From positions 32,499 through 73,511 of the forward strand of contig JAFDVS010000080.1 of assembly GCA_018268935.1 (NCBI GenBank): a DNA stretch of 41,013 nt, given 5' to 3'. This document shows positions 32,153 through 40,970 of this stretch, piece by piece. This DNA is from Acidobacteriota bacterium. Lineage in GTDB: Bacteria > Acidobacteriota > Terriglobia > Bryobacterales > Bryobacteraceae. Both the position numbers and the translations under genes were made by a program. Position 1 is the stretch's first letter, and each line of letters opens with the position of its first letter. The notes beneath the pieces were generated by a model, which saw nothing but the letters and a program-made list of their open reading frames with translations, had not been told where the DNA came from and ran no database searches.

Positions 32153-33042
32153 TTGAAATCCAGTTTAGCCCGCCGAAACGACTCCACATGGTAGTCAAAC
32201 CACACCGTCCGATAGAGCTGCAGCATCTCCGTCTGCTTGTGCGCCAGCCCCTCAATCTCGAAGTACGTATGATCCAAGCCCGCATCCAGCAGCGCCTGAT
32301 GAAACTCGCGCACCGTCTTAATATGCCCATCATCCTTCGTCCCACACGCAATCTGAATCCGCATCTTCCCCTTGATCTGCCCCAGGTTCTTCTTCAACAG
32401 CAGATACGCATCATTCTCCGCATACCGAGCCCGGTCCGGCCCCAGATACGCATTCGACGGCTGCTCGGAAACGTGATACACATTCCCCGCCTGATTAAAC
32501 AACGAGCAGAACATCTCCGGATACTTCATCGCCAGCTTCGTCGATCCCCGCCCGCCCATCGAAAATCCCTCAATCGCCCGTCCACCACGCGAAGCAATCG
32601 TGCGATACGTTTTGTCGATGTGAGGAATCAGTTCCTTAATAACGGTCGTCTCACCCATGTACTTCCCATCGTAGGAATCCTTGTACAAAGTGAACCGTCC
32701 GCCGTTCGGAAACACCATGATCATCGGCGGCCAGCGCTTGCTTAAAATCCCCTCCTGCAAAATCTCCGCCGCCAGTTGCCCGTGCAACTCATTCCCACCC
32801 GCGCCATGCAGATTGTAAATTACCGGATACCGCCGCGCAGTCTCCCGCGCATAATCGGGAGGCAGGTAAATCAAATACCCCACATCGTGCCCCATCGAAG
32901 CACTGCGATACGTGTGATGAGTAACACCAGCGGGAAGGCTCCCCGCCTTAGGCACATTCACCCAAACCGTAGTCGCATTATCCTGCTGCTGTGCCGGCAC
33001 AACCGCGGCCAGCGCGAAAAAGAGAAAGGTGGCAACACGCAC
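32149..33042 (-). CDS. Secreted esterase (esterase D-like alpha/beta hydrolase)
   Basis: A 297-residue serine esterase with signal peptide (MRVATFLFFALAAVVPAQ). The nucleophile is Ser161 in IEGFSMGGRGS; the oxyanion region is YPVIYNLHGAGGNE; a late His lies in IEGLAHKQTE. The layout matches feruloyl/acetyl-xylan esterase or esterase D proteins of bacteria. Stop overlaps the carboxylase start by 4 nt and it lies 12 nt after the VWA gene, so it belongs to that operon, although it does not clearly fit acyl-CoA metabolism. The natural ester is unknown. Confidence 0.88.
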   Translation of the reverse strand: MRVATFLFFALAAVVPAQQQDNATTVWVNVPKAGSLPAGVTHHTYRSASMGHDVGYLIYLPPDYARETARRYPVIYNLHGAGGNELHGQLAAEILQEGILSKRWPPMIMVFPNGGRFTLYKDSYDGKYMGETTVIKELIPHIDKTYRTIASRGGRAIEGFSMGGRGSTKLAMKYPEMFCSLFNQAGNVYHVSEQPSNAYLGPDRARYAENDAYLLLKKNLGQIKGKMRIQIACGTKDDGHIKTVREFHQALLDAGLDHTYFEIEGLAHKQTEMLQLYRTVWFDYHVESFRRAKLDFK

Positions 33043-33054
33043 CCCCCGATTCTA

Positions 33055-34293
33055 CTAATGATTCGGAGGCGCCGCGCCCACGTTCGGATTCGGCCCGCGT
33101 CCACCGCCGCTGCCTTCCGACACCCGCCGCTTCGCCCGCGGTGCAGCAGGCTCGGTCGCAGCCGCCGCCGGCGCTGCCGCTGCGTCCGGAACCGAACTCG
33201 CGGCCACAGCCGGAGCCGACCCTCGCGTGATCATGTACGGTTGCTCCGCGCGCCCATCGTCGGAAAGAAACACACGCCGGTAGCGCACCTCGCACTCTGG
33301 ATGGTTCTTCCGCGTCTGCGGAGAGAGAAACACTTGCAACTTCCTTCCCGCCACCTGATCGCCATCCATCATGTAATGCAGCGAATACCGCTGCCGGATC
33401 CGCGAAAGTGTCGTCTCCAACGCCGATGGCGCGTACACCGAAGAACTATCGCCGCCCGACTCGCGTGCAATCTCTTCCGTCCCCGCGCTATTCATCTGCC
33501 GCCCTGCCGGAGGATATCCGCCGCCACCACCACCGCCGCCGCCACCCGGATACGGTCCACCCATCGGCCCACCCGGAATCGGGAACGGCAACGATAACCC
33601 ACCGCGCCTTGGTGCTCTGCCCGGAGGATACCCGCCGCCGCCACCGCCTCGCCCATACGACATCGCATCCGGCGCAATCAGCGCGCTCAACACGGTGCCC
33701 GCGCGCAGCAACGCCCGGCTCACGCCAAATACATCGGAATGAAACTCGGTGCGATCATCGGTAAGAATCACAATCGCCCGCCGCGCTTCCTTCCGCCCGT
33801 TCTTCGAGATGTACTGCACCGATTCATGCAGCGCCTGTGTGATATCGGTGCCGCCGTTGAAATGCTCCTGATCCAGCAGCCGTTCAAACTCACGCGCAAC
33901 ATTGCCCGCGACACCGCGAAACGCCATCCGCACTCGCGTCCGCCGGTCAAACACCATGATCGCTACACGATCCTGTTCACCCAGCACGCGCAACGCCTTC
34001 TGCGATGCCGATGCCAGCGATTCCACATGCGGCCGCATGCTTCCGCTCACATCAATCAGAAACAGCAGATCCACCGGCATATCTTCACTGGTGAAGTTGC
34101 GAATCGGCTTCTGCTTGCCGTCTTCCATCAGCACGAAGTCTTCCGCGTCGAGCCCGGTAACAGCGTGCCCATCCTTGTCCAACACCTGCACATCCACACG
34201 AGCCAGCGCGACATCGCTGCGAAATACCACCTCTTCCTGGGCGAAAGCGGCAACAGCGAGCGCGAATACGGGGAGAAGGCTGAAGTGTTTCAT
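33055..34293 (-). CDS. VWFA-related secreted protein with glycine-rich insert
   Basis: A 412-residue protein of the acidobacterial VWFA-related type. Signal peptide 1-19, a small beta domain at about 20-70 (VARVDVQVLDKDGHAVTGL-like), then a von Willebrand A domain from about 74. The MIDAS is complete: Asp81, Ser83, Ser85 (LIDVSGSM), Thr149 (NGGTDITQ) and Asp179 (ILTDD). Residues about 213-265 are a low-complexity Gly/Pro/Tyr insert with a run of ten Gly, and the C-terminal 50 residues are Ala/Pro-rich. VWA domains bind proteins through the metal; the partner is unknown. The start at 34293 gives the signal peptide; the frame is open to 34368. First gene of the operon that leads to AtuA. Confidence 0.88.
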   Translation of the reverse strand: MKHFSLLPVFALAVAAFAQEEVVFRSDVALARVDVQVLDKDGHAVTGLDAEDFVLMEDGKQKPIRNFTSEDMPVDLLFLIDVSGSMRPHVESLASASQKALRVLGEQDRVAIMVFDRRTRVRMAFRGVAGNVAREFERLLDQEHFNGGTDITQALHESVQYISKNGRKEARRAIVILTDDRTEFHSDVFGVSRALLRAGTVLSALIAPDAMSYGRGGGGGGYPPGRAPRRGGLSLPFPIPGGPMGGPYPGGGGGGGGGGYPPAGRQMNSAGTEEIARESGGDSSSVYAPSALETTLSRIRQRYSLHYMMDGDQVAGRKLQVFLSPQTRKNHPECEVRYRRVFLSDDGRAEQPYMITRGSAPAVAASSVPDAAAAPAAAATEPAAPRAKRRVSEGSGGGRGPNPNVGAAPPNH

Positions 34294-34361
34294 GCGCCTA
34301 TGTGTCGATGGACGCGTCATTGCCCGCTCCCGTTGCACCTCTTCCTCTCCCCTCCCGTCGG

Positions 34362-34390
34362 TTGACAAGCCTACCCCACTCGGCTACTAT
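34362..34390 (+). promoter_or_regulatory. Near-consensus sigma70 promoter of rpsA
   Basis: TTGACA (34362-34367), exactly 17 nt, TACTAT (34385-34390). The -35 is perfect and the -10 matches five of six. Transcription would start near 34397 and give an untranslated leader of about 85 nt before the rpsA start. A strong promoter fits a ribosomal protein gene. It sits in the gap shared with the divergent VWA gene. Confidence 0.85.
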
Positions 34391-34482
34391 TCTGAAGTAC
34401 TGTTCTTTCAACGGCTTGCCCGTGGATTCCCTAGGGACGGCGCTAGCCCCCCGCAGGTGGCCGTTGAGACCGGAGTGTGGCG

Positions 34483-36219
34483 ATGGCCGAAAAACCTCAG
34501 GATCAATCGCTAGAGATGGCCTTAGAAGGCCTCGATGAAGGGCTGGATGAGGGCCTCGAGCAACTGCTCGATGACTACTCCCATTTCGCCCCGCCCGCCG
34601 AAGGCGAGCTGTTGCAGGGCCATGTCCTGAAGGTCACAGACAAAGAAGTTATTGTCGATTTCGGCTACAAATCCGAAGGTATTGTCCCCCTCGCCGACTT
34701 CCAGGGCCCCGATGGTTCCGTCACCGTTCGCCGCGGCGACACCGTCGACGTCATGGTCGACCGCCATGCGCCCTCCGTCGAAGGCTACGTCACTCTCTCC
34801 CACGAAAAAGCAGTCCGTCTCCGCAACTGGGACACCCTCGAAAAAGCCTTCCAGGAAGGTCTCCTCATCTCCGGGCGCGTGCTCGGCCGCATCAAGGGCG
34901 GCCTCATCGTCGATGTCGGCACCAAGGCTTTCATGCCCGGCTCCCACGTCGACGTCCGGCCCATTCACAACCTCGATTCCCTAATCGGCCAGGACATCGC
35001 GGTCAAGCTCGTCAAGCTCAACCGCCGCCGCGGCAACGTCGTCGTCTCCCGCAAACTCGCATTAGAAGAAGATCTCGCCCAGCGTAAAGAGTCCGCCCTC
35101 GAAGTACTGGCCGAAGGCTCCGTCGTCACCGGCGTCGTCAAAAACCTCACCGATTACGGCGCTTTCATCGACCTCGGCGGCATCGACGGTCTGCTCCACG
35201 TCAGCGACATGTCCTATGGCCGCGTCGGCCATCCCTCCGAACTCCTCCACGTCGGCGAGACCATCACCGTCCGCGTACTCAAATTCGATCGCGGCAAGGA
35301 ACGCATTTCGCTCGGCATCAAACAGCTTCAGGCCGACCCCTGGGAATCCGTCATTGAACGCTACCCCGTCGGCCTCAAGGTCATCGGCCGCGTCGTCAGC
35401 ATCACCGACTACGGCGCTTTCGTCGAACTCGAAGCCGGCGTCGAAGGCCTCATCCACATCACCGAAATGACGTGGTCTCGCCGCCTCAAGCACCCGTCGA
35501 AAGTGGTCAAGGTCGGCGACAACGTCGAAGTAGTCGTGCTCGAAGTGAAGCCCGGTGAAAAGCGCGTTTCCCTCGGCATCAAACAGCTCGAAGCCGATCC
35601 CTGGACCACCGTCGAAGACCGCTACAGCGTCGGCAGCGTCGTCGAAGGCCGCGTCCGCAAACTCACCGACTTCGGCGCATTCATCGAAATCGAGGAAGGC
35701 ATCGACGGCCTCGTCCACGTCTCCGACTTAAGCTGGACCAAGCGCGTCAAGCACCCCTCCGAAGTCCTCAAAAAAGGACAGATGGTGCAGGCCGCCATCC
35801 TCCAAATCGACGCCCACAACCGCCGCCTCTCGCTCGGCGTCAAACAGTTGCAGCCCGACGCCTGGGAGACCTTCTTCCGCTCCCATCAGGTCGGCGACCT
35901 CATCCGAGGCCGCGTCTGCCGCACCTCCAATTTCGGCGTCTTCGTCGAACTCGCCCCCGGCGTCGAAGGCCTCTGCCACAATTCCGAAATCCCCGGCGCC
36001 ACCGGGCGCAAGGACGAAGCCGCCCTCCCCGTCGGCGAAGAATTCGACTTCAAAATCATCAAACTGAACGAAGCCGAAAAGAAGATCGGACTCAGCGTCC
36101 GCGCCGTCGCCGAAGAAGAAGAGCGCACCCGTCTCGAAGACTATCAACGACAAGCCGCCGCCGCCACCATGACCATCGAAGAGGTCATCCACTTGAAGGG
36201 ACAAGGCGAAGGCCGCTAA
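34483..36219 (+). CDS. rpsA: 30S ribosomal protein S1
   Basis: A 578-residue S1 protein with six S1 (OB-fold) domains, which bring mRNA to the ribosome. Domain starts are visible at about 45 (LLQGHVLKVTDKEVIVDFGY), 128 (LISGRVLGRIKGGLIVDVG), 213 (VVTGVVKNLTDYGAFIDLGG), 300 (KVIGRVVSITDYGAFVELE), 387 (VVEGRVRKLTDFGAFIEIEEG) and 474 (LIRGRVCRTSNFGVFVELA). ISLGIKQLQADPW-type repeats end each domain. The ATG at 34483 has GGAG 7 nt before it; the GTG two codons earlier is unlikely. HU and the HIT gene follow on the same strand. Confidence 0.96.
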   Translation: MAEKPQDQSLEMALEGLDEGLDEGLEQLLDDYSHFAPPAEGELLQGHVLKVTDKEVIVDFGYKSEGIVPLADFQGPDGSVTVRRGDTVDVMVDRHAPSVEGYVTLSHEKAVRLRNWDTLEKAFQEGLLISGRVLGRIKGGLIVDVGTKAFMPGSHVDVRPIHNLDSLIGQDIAVKLVKLNRRRGNVVVSRKLALEEDLAQRKESALEVLAEGSVVTGVVKNLTDYGAFIDLGGIDGLLHVSDMSYGRVGHPSELLHVGETITVRVLKFDRGKERISLGIKQLQADPWESVIERYPVGLKVIGRVVSITDYGAFVELEAGVEGLIHITEMTWSRRLKHPSKVVKVGDNVEVVVLEVKPGEKRVSLGIKQLEADPWTTVEDRYSVGSVVEGRVRKLTDFGAFIEIEEGIDGLVHVSDLSWTKRVKHPSEVLKKGQMVQAAILQIDAHNRRLSLGVKQLQPDAWETFFRSHQVGDLIRGRVCRTSNFGVFVELAPGVEGLCHNSEIPGATGRKDEAALPVGEEFDFKIIKLNEAEKKIGLSVRAVAEEEERTRLEDYQRQAAAATMTIEEVIHLKGQGEGR

Positions 36220-36251
36220 GATCATATTTTTCCCGGAGTACCCTGCCAATC

Positions 36252-36572
36252 ATGGAGAATCGAACCACAATGACGAAAGCGGATCTGATCGAGGAAGTAT
36301 CCCGCGTTGTCGAAATGACTCGGAAAGACTCGGAGGTGATCGTCGAAGCCATCTTTGACAGCGTCGTGCGCTCGCTCCGGACAGGCGACAAAATCGAAAT
36401 CCGTGGATTCGGCAGCTTTCGTACCCGTCAGCGCCAGGCTCGCGTCGGCCGCAATCCCAAAACCGGCACACGCGTCGAAGTGCCCTCCAAACGCATCCCC
36501 TACTTCAAGCCCAGCAAGGAACTGAAAGACCTCGTCAATCGCGGCACTGCTGACGGAGCCCCATCCGCCTAA
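36252..36572 (+). CDS. HU/IHF-family DNA-binding protein
   Basis: A 106-residue nucleoid protein (100 residues if it starts at the second ATG, 36270, which fits the family N-terminus MTKADLIEEVSR). The dimer helices are followed by GDKIEIRGFGSFRTRQRQAR and the DNA arm VGRNPKTGTRVEVPSKRIPYFKPSKEL, with the tip Pro that slots into the bend. GGAGAA lies 10 nt before 36270. Both HU and IHF-alpha share these motifs, so no closer name is given. Lies 32 bp after rpsA and 3 bp before the HIT gene. Confidence 0.94.
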   Translation: MENRTTMTKADLIEEVSRVVEMTRKDSEVIVEAIFDSVVRSLRTGDKIEIRGFGSFRTRQRQARVGRNPKTGTRVEVPSKRIPYFKPSKELKDLVNRGTADGAPSA

Positions 36573-36575
36573 GAG

Positions 36576-37058
36576 ATGGATCATCTCTGGAGCCCCTGGC
36601 GATTTCGTTACGTTACTAAGGCGGAAGCCGAGCCAGGATGCGTTTTCTGCGCCAAAGCCCTGTCCAACGACGATCAGACGAACCTCGTCCTCTACCGCGG
36701 CGCGCATTGCTTCGTCATCCTCAACCTCTATCCCTACACCACCGGCCATCTGATGGTTGTTCCCTATACCCACGTCTCCACCATGGAAGAAGCCTCCGAA
36801 GAGGCCACCACCGAGATGATGCTCCTCACCCGAGCCGCATCCCGCCATCTCCGCGCCGTCTACAAGCCCAAAGGCCTTAACATCGGCATGAACATCGGCG
36901 AATGCGCCGGAGCAGGCATCGCCGAACACATCCACATGCACGTCCTCCCGCGTTGGCCCGGCGACGTCAATTTTATGACTTCCATCGGCGAGACTCGCGT
37001 CCTGCCGGAAGACCTTGACACCACTTACCAGCGTCTCCACCAGGCGTTCCATTCCTGA
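36576..37058 (+). CDS. HIT-family nucleotide hydrolase
   Basis: A 160-residue histidine-triad protein, in the class of bacterial Ap4A phosphorylase/hydrolase-like HIT proteins. The triad AEHIHMHVLPRW has His118, His120 and His122. Cys22 and Cys25 (GCVFC) with His44 are placed as in the Zn-binding HIT branch. Length is usual. ATG follows the HU stop after 3 nt. Substrate is likely a dinucleoside polyphosphate or AMP-linked compound, by family only. Confidence 0.93.
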   Translation: MDHLWSPWRFRYVTKAEAEPGCVFCAKALSNDDQTNLVLYRGAHCFVILNLYPYTTGHLMVVPYTHVSTMEEASEEATTEMMLLTRAASRHLRAVYKPKGLNIGMNIGECAGAGIAEHIHMHVLPRWPGDVNFMTSIGETRVLPEDLDTTYQRLHQAFHS

Positions 37059-37060
37059 AA

Positions 37061-37828
37061 ATGCCCGTAGAAGTACGTTCCCGGCGCAACCTCCTCACCG
37101 AGCCCGTTTCCATCCTCCTCCCCGTTTGCGATGAGGTCGAGGGCATCGAGTCCGTTCTCGCCGAACTCGTCGAAGTCGTCTACCGCCATCTCCCCGAAGG
37201 CTCCGAATTCCTCATCGAAGAAAGCGGCTCAAAAGACGGCACCAAGGAATTGCTCCAGGACTTGCAGCAGCGCTGGCCATTCCTCGATATCCGCTTCCAG
37301 CCCAAACGCGAAGGCTTCGGCCCCGCCGCCCGTGCCCTCTACGCCCGCGCCAAATGCCCTTGGGTCTTCTTCACCGATAGCGACGGCCAGTGCGTCGCCA
37401 GCGAGTTCTGGAGCCTCGCCGAACAGGCCGCCGCTCACGACTTCGTTCTCGGTGTGAAACGCATCCGCTACGATCCGCTCGTCCGCCGCATCACCTCCCG
37501 CGTCTTCAACAAAATCGCCAAGACGTTGTTCTCCGTCCCCGGCGAAGACATTAACTTCGGCTTCCGCCTCGCCCGCCGCGAGGCCGTCAATCGCTGCCTC
37601 GCGCTCTGTTCCGATCTCCCCACCCTACTCAACGCCGAAGTGTCCATCTACGCCCACGCCCTCGGCTATCGCATCCATACCGTGCGCGTCCACCACCGCC
37701 CCCGCATCTTCGGCCTCAGCCGCGGACTCACTCCCGGCTCCGTCCCCGCCAACTCCTGGAAAGCCTTCACCGGCCTCCTCAAAATCCGCCAAAAGTTCCA
37801 AACCAAGCACCCCCGCGAGGACGTATGA
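37061..37828 (+). CDS. Family 2 glycosyltransferase (polyprenol-phosphate type)
   Basis: A 255-residue GT-A glycosyltransferase like dolichyl-phosphate mannosyltransferase. VSILLPVCDEVEGIESVLAE starts the nucleotide-binding half; the metal DxD is in WVFFTDSDGQ (106-108). The loop that usually reads DDGSTDGT is EESGSKDGT here. NFGFRLARREAVNRC and HHRPRIFGLSRG are the acceptor-side motifs. No C-terminal membrane helices are present. The stop overlaps the next gene by 4 nt, so it is made together with the large membrane protein, to which it may supply a lipid-linked sugar. Confidence 0.9.
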   Translation: MPVEVRSRRNLLTEPVSILLPVCDEVEGIESVLAELVEVVYRHLPEGSEFLIEESGSKDGTKELLQDLQQRWPFLDIRFQPKREGFGPAARALYARAKCPWVFFTDSDGQCVASEFWSLAEQAAAHDFVLGVKRIRYDPLVRRITSRVFNKIAKTLFSVPGEDINFGFRLARREAVNRCLALCSDLPTLLNAEVSIYAHALGYRIHTVRVHHRPRIFGLSRGLTPGSVPANSWKAFTGLLKIRQKFQTKHPREDV

Positions 37829-40164
37829 ACGTCCTGCTCTGGCTCCTTTGCCTCGCCTTCCAAATCGCCGCCTTCACGGCCTTCGGCGAATGGATCGCCC
37901 TGCGAGCCTTCGCCTGGCGCCCGGCCCGCAACGGTGTCCCCGAGTTCAGCTACTTGCTCGGCATGGCCGGCTATCTGCTCACCGGAGCCGTCGTTCTGCC
38001 CATCGCCCTCTCCGCCCGTTCCGTGCCCGTCGCAGTCCTCGTAGTCGCCGCAGCCCTCCATGTCTACGGCCGCCGCGACTCACACCCGCTCCCCGATGCT
38101 CTCCTCCAACTCGCCGCCTTCCGCAAAACCACGGCATGGCGCATCTCCCTCGCCCTGCTCTTCATCTTCGCCGCCGCCGTCAGCGCCCCGCGTTTCCCCT
38201 GGCTCCTCGGTATCACCAGCGGCACGCCCATCTTCGACGATGTCCGCACCATCGGCTTCCCCCTCGCCCTCGCCGCCGAAGGTTTCCCCCTCCGCAGTCC
38301 CATTGCCATGGAGATGCTGCTCCCCTACGCCGTCGCGCCCTTCACCTGGTCCGCCGGCGCCATCGCCTGGTTCCCTTCCATTGCCCTGCCCATCCTCCTC
38401 GCCGATGTCGTCGCCCAAACGCTGTTCTACGCCTTCACCGTCTTCTTCATCGCCTGCGCCTTCGTCACCGCACCCGCCGCCCGTCTCCTCCTCTCCGCCA
38501 CCGCCTTCTTCGGCGCATCCATCAATCTCTGGGATCTCGGCATCAAAGCCCAATGGGGTTGGGTCTACTACTTCTACGGCTACTTCAAACTGAACCAGCT
38601 CTACACCACCATCGGCTGGGATCCCATGCGCGGCCTCGTCTGGATCCCCAATCACGCCCTCGGACTCTCCGCCATCCTCCTCGCCGTGCTCTCCTTCACC
38701 GCCCTCCGCGAACGCCGCCTCGCCCTCCTCTTCGCCATTTTCTCCGCCGTCTCCAGCCTCGACATGACCGCCATGGGCCTCGCCTCAATGGGCCTCCTCA
38801 CCGCGCCATCACTCCTGCGCCTCATCCTCCAGCGCCGCCGCCCCGAAGAATGGCTCTGGCCCGTCATCCGCATCTCCACCGCCGCCGCCTTCACCCTCGT
38901 CCTGGTCAATCTCCCTTCGCTCACCGGCCGCGTCGATTCCCCTTACGACCCCGTCTTCCCCCTCATCACCGTCCCCCAATTCAACGCGGGCATGTCCGGT
39001 TCGCACTACGGCCTCTATGCGCTTCTCTTCCTCGCCGTCGTCCTCATCTGGAAGCCGCCCACCGCCTTCCGCACCCTCTGGCTGATCCCCCTCCTTACCG
39101 GCATCATCTTTAGCTGGGCCTTCGAATACCACTCCATCTGGTTCTGGCGATTCACCTTCGCCGGCCACCTCCTGTTCGGCATCTGGTTCGCTATCCATTA
39201 CCCGTCAACCCGTACCCGCCTCTACACCATCCTCTGGGCCGCCATCCTGCTGGCAGGCGTGGGCCAGATGGGCATCAACCTCGCCTTCGTCCCCAAACAG
39301 GGCCCCTTCGTCCCCCCCGACAAAGCCGCCGCCATCGAGTGGATCGAAACCCACACCCCCATCCGCGCCAAAGTGGCCGAGTTCCGCCCAATCGAGGCAA
39401 ATCTCGTCGCCGACCCCGGCTTCCTCCGCACCGGCAATCGCGCCGGAGCCCGCCCCTACGACCGCAGCCACGCCCTCATCGGCTACCAGGATTACATCCA
39501 CAAATTCGCGTACCTCCACACAGGCATCGCCGCCAACGACTACGTGCTCACACCCCGCTCCGCCCGCGAGTTCCTCTCCGTCATCGAAGAGTGCGGCGCC
39601 GCCGTCACCTTCGCCAATTCCACCGAAGCCGTCTATCAAATCACTCCTGCCTGCCGCAAAAAACTCACTGAAGAAGCCCGCCGGAAACAATACACCGCCT
39701 GGAGCGGCCAACTCGCCATGCGCGCCGCCATCGACCGCAATACCAACCCCGAAAAACTCGAAACCCCGCTCCTCGCCGAATACGTCATCCTCCACCCCGA
39801 AGCCATGTGGGTCTTGCGCAATCGCATGGATCAACTATGGGGCCAAAGCAAAGCGGATCTAGCCGCCCGCATCCTGCAGCCCGTCGTCGAAGCCCACCCC
39901 GAACTCGCCGAAGCACACTACAGCTACGCCTTCTCCCTCGGCATCTCCGGCCTCGACAAGGAAAAAGCCATCCAGCATTACACCAAGGCGCTCGAACTCG
40001 GTTACGCCGAATTCTGGGTCCGCTACAATCGCGGTGCAACCTTCCTCGCCCTCAACCGCTACCCCGAAGCCCGCGCCGATCTCCAGCGTGCCCTCGCCCT
40101 CGATCCCAAGCATCAGGACGTCCGCACTATGCTCAGCAAAATTCCTCCTGGGGCCGCTCGTTGA
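37825..40164 (+). CDS. Large polytopic membrane protein with C-terminal TPR repeats
   Basis: A 779-residue protein. Residues about 1-500 hold a dozen or so hydrophobic segments, with long loops and an early TSGTPIFDDVRTIGFPLALA; this layout resembles lipid-linked-sugar glycosyltransferases (GT-C), but no sure catalytic motif was found. Residues about 500-680 are a soluble periplasmic-type part (DKAAAIEWIETHTPI, RNRAGARPYDRSH-like). Residues about 690-770 are TPR repeats: LAEAHYSYAFSLGI, KAIQHYTKALELGYAEFWVRYNRG and ARADLQRALALDP. Starts with ATG overlapping the GT2 stop by 4 nt, and its own TGA overlaps the next start. The three genes likely act together on a surface glycan. Confidence 0.78.
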   Translation: MNVLLWLLCLAFQIAAFTAFGEWIALRAFAWRPARNGVPEFSYLLGMAGYLLTGAVVLPIALSARSVPVAVLVVAAALHVYGRRDSHPLPDALLQLAAFRKTTAWRISLALLFIFAAAVSAPRFPWLLGITSGTPIFDDVRTIGFPLALAAEGFPLRSPIAMEMLLPYAVAPFTWSAGAIAWFPSIALPILLADVVAQTLFYAFTVFFIACAFVTAPAARLLLSATAFFGASINLWDLGIKAQWGWVYYFYGYFKLNQLYTTIGWDPMRGLVWIPNHALGLSAILLAVLSFTALRERRLALLFAIFSAVSSLDMTAMGLASMGLLTAPSLLRLILQRRRPEEWLWPVIRISTAAAFTLVLVNLPSLTGRVDSPYDPVFPLITVPQFNAGMSGSHYGLYALLFLAVVLIWKPPTAFRTLWLIPLLTGIIFSWAFEYHSIWFWRFTFAGHLLFGIWFAIHYPSTRTRLYTILWAAILLAGVGQMGINLAFVPKQGPFVPPDKAAAIEWIETHTPIRAKVAEFRPIEANLVADPGFLRTGNRAGARPYDRSHALIGYQDYIHKFAYLHTGIAANDYVLTPRSAREFLSVIEECGAAVTFANSTEAVYQITPACRKKLTEEARRKQYTAWSGQLAMRAAIDRNTNPEKLETPLLAEYVILHPEAMWVLRNRMDQLWGQSKADLAARILQPVVEAHPELAEAHYSYAFSLGISGLDKEKAIQHYTKALELGYAEFWVRYNRGATFLALNRYPEARADLQRALALDPKHQDVRTMLSKIPPGAAR

Positions 40165-40964
40165 TCCTCAATCAACTCCGCAACCAACTCCTCCTCTGGG
40201 CCGGCTCGGAACACTTCACCGTCCGCGTCAACGATGAACTCCTCCGCCTGCCCCGCCGCCTCTATCGCCAGATCGGAGTCGATCTCGGCATGCGCCGCGG
40301 CATCTATTTCGAAGTCCCCGTCATGGCCGGACTCCGCCGCATCCTCCGCCCCGGCGATTGCGTCTTCGACGCCGGTTGCTCCTACGGCATCATTACCTGC
40401 CTCATCAGCCGCATGGTCCAACCCGGCGGCGCCGTCCATGCCTTTGAAGCCAACCCCGATGTCCTCACCTGGACCCGCCACATCGTCTCCCACAACCTGC
40501 CATCCCAATCCGTTCACTTCGTTTCCTCTTGCCTCGCCGACCATTCCGAAGGCGCCACCGATTTCTACGCCGTCCCCGACAAATCGAGCGTCGCCTCCAC
40601 CCGCAACAAAGACATCCTCCACTTCCACCCCGATTCCCAACGCGTCTCCGTCCCATTGCTTTCCCTCGACGATTACTGCGCCCGCTCCGGCGCCATCCCC
40701 CGCTGCATCAAACTCGACGTCGAAGGCAGTGAATATCTCGTCCTCAAAGGCGCCCGCCGCCTCCTCGAAACCCATCGCCCGGCCCTCCTCATCGAAACCC
40801 ACGGCCTCGAAATCGACGGCATCGGCGGCTCTGTCGCCGAACTCTGCCGCCTCCTCCGCGACGCCCGCTACCATCTCCAATATCCCATTTCCGGTCAACA
40901 AGTTACAGACGAAGACTACGTCCGGAAACACGCCTCCCAAATCGGCTACCTGCTTGCAACCTAA
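40161..40964 (+). CDS. FkbM-family methyltransferase
   Basis: A 267-residue SAM-dependent methyltransferase. The SAM site is DCVFDAGCSYGIITCLISRM followed by AVHAFEANPDV. The FkbM block is VPLLSLDDYCARSG, then CIKLDVEGSEYLVLKGA and ALLIETHG near the C-terminus. FkbM enzymes O-methylate sugars and polyketides; with the GT2 and membrane protein genes, a methyl group on a surface sugar is a plausible product. The start is TTG at 40161, which overlaps the preceding stop as TTGA; no ATG gives the full SAM domain plus N-terminus. Upstream frame to 39807 is a shadow. Confidence 0.88.
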   Translation: MILNQLRNQLLLWAGSEHFTVRVNDELLRLPRRLYRQIGVDLGMRRGIYFEVPVMAGLRRILRPGDCVFDAGCSYGIITCLISRMVQPGGAVHAFEANPDVLTWTRHIVSHNLPSQSVHFVSSCLADHSEGATDFYAVPDKSSVASTRNKDILHFHPDSQRVSVPLLSLDDYCARSGAIPRCIKLDVEGSEYLVLKGARRLLETHRPALLIETHGLEIDGIGGSVAELCRLLRDARYHLQYPISGQQVTDEDYVRKHASQIGYLLAT

Positions 40965-40970
40965 CCCTCT

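Noticed and set aside
30578..32194. A 538-codon plus-strand frame opposite the acyl-CoA carboxylase gene
   Set aside because: Antisense shadow, full of Arg, His and Pro; the carboxylase on the other strand has all family blocks.
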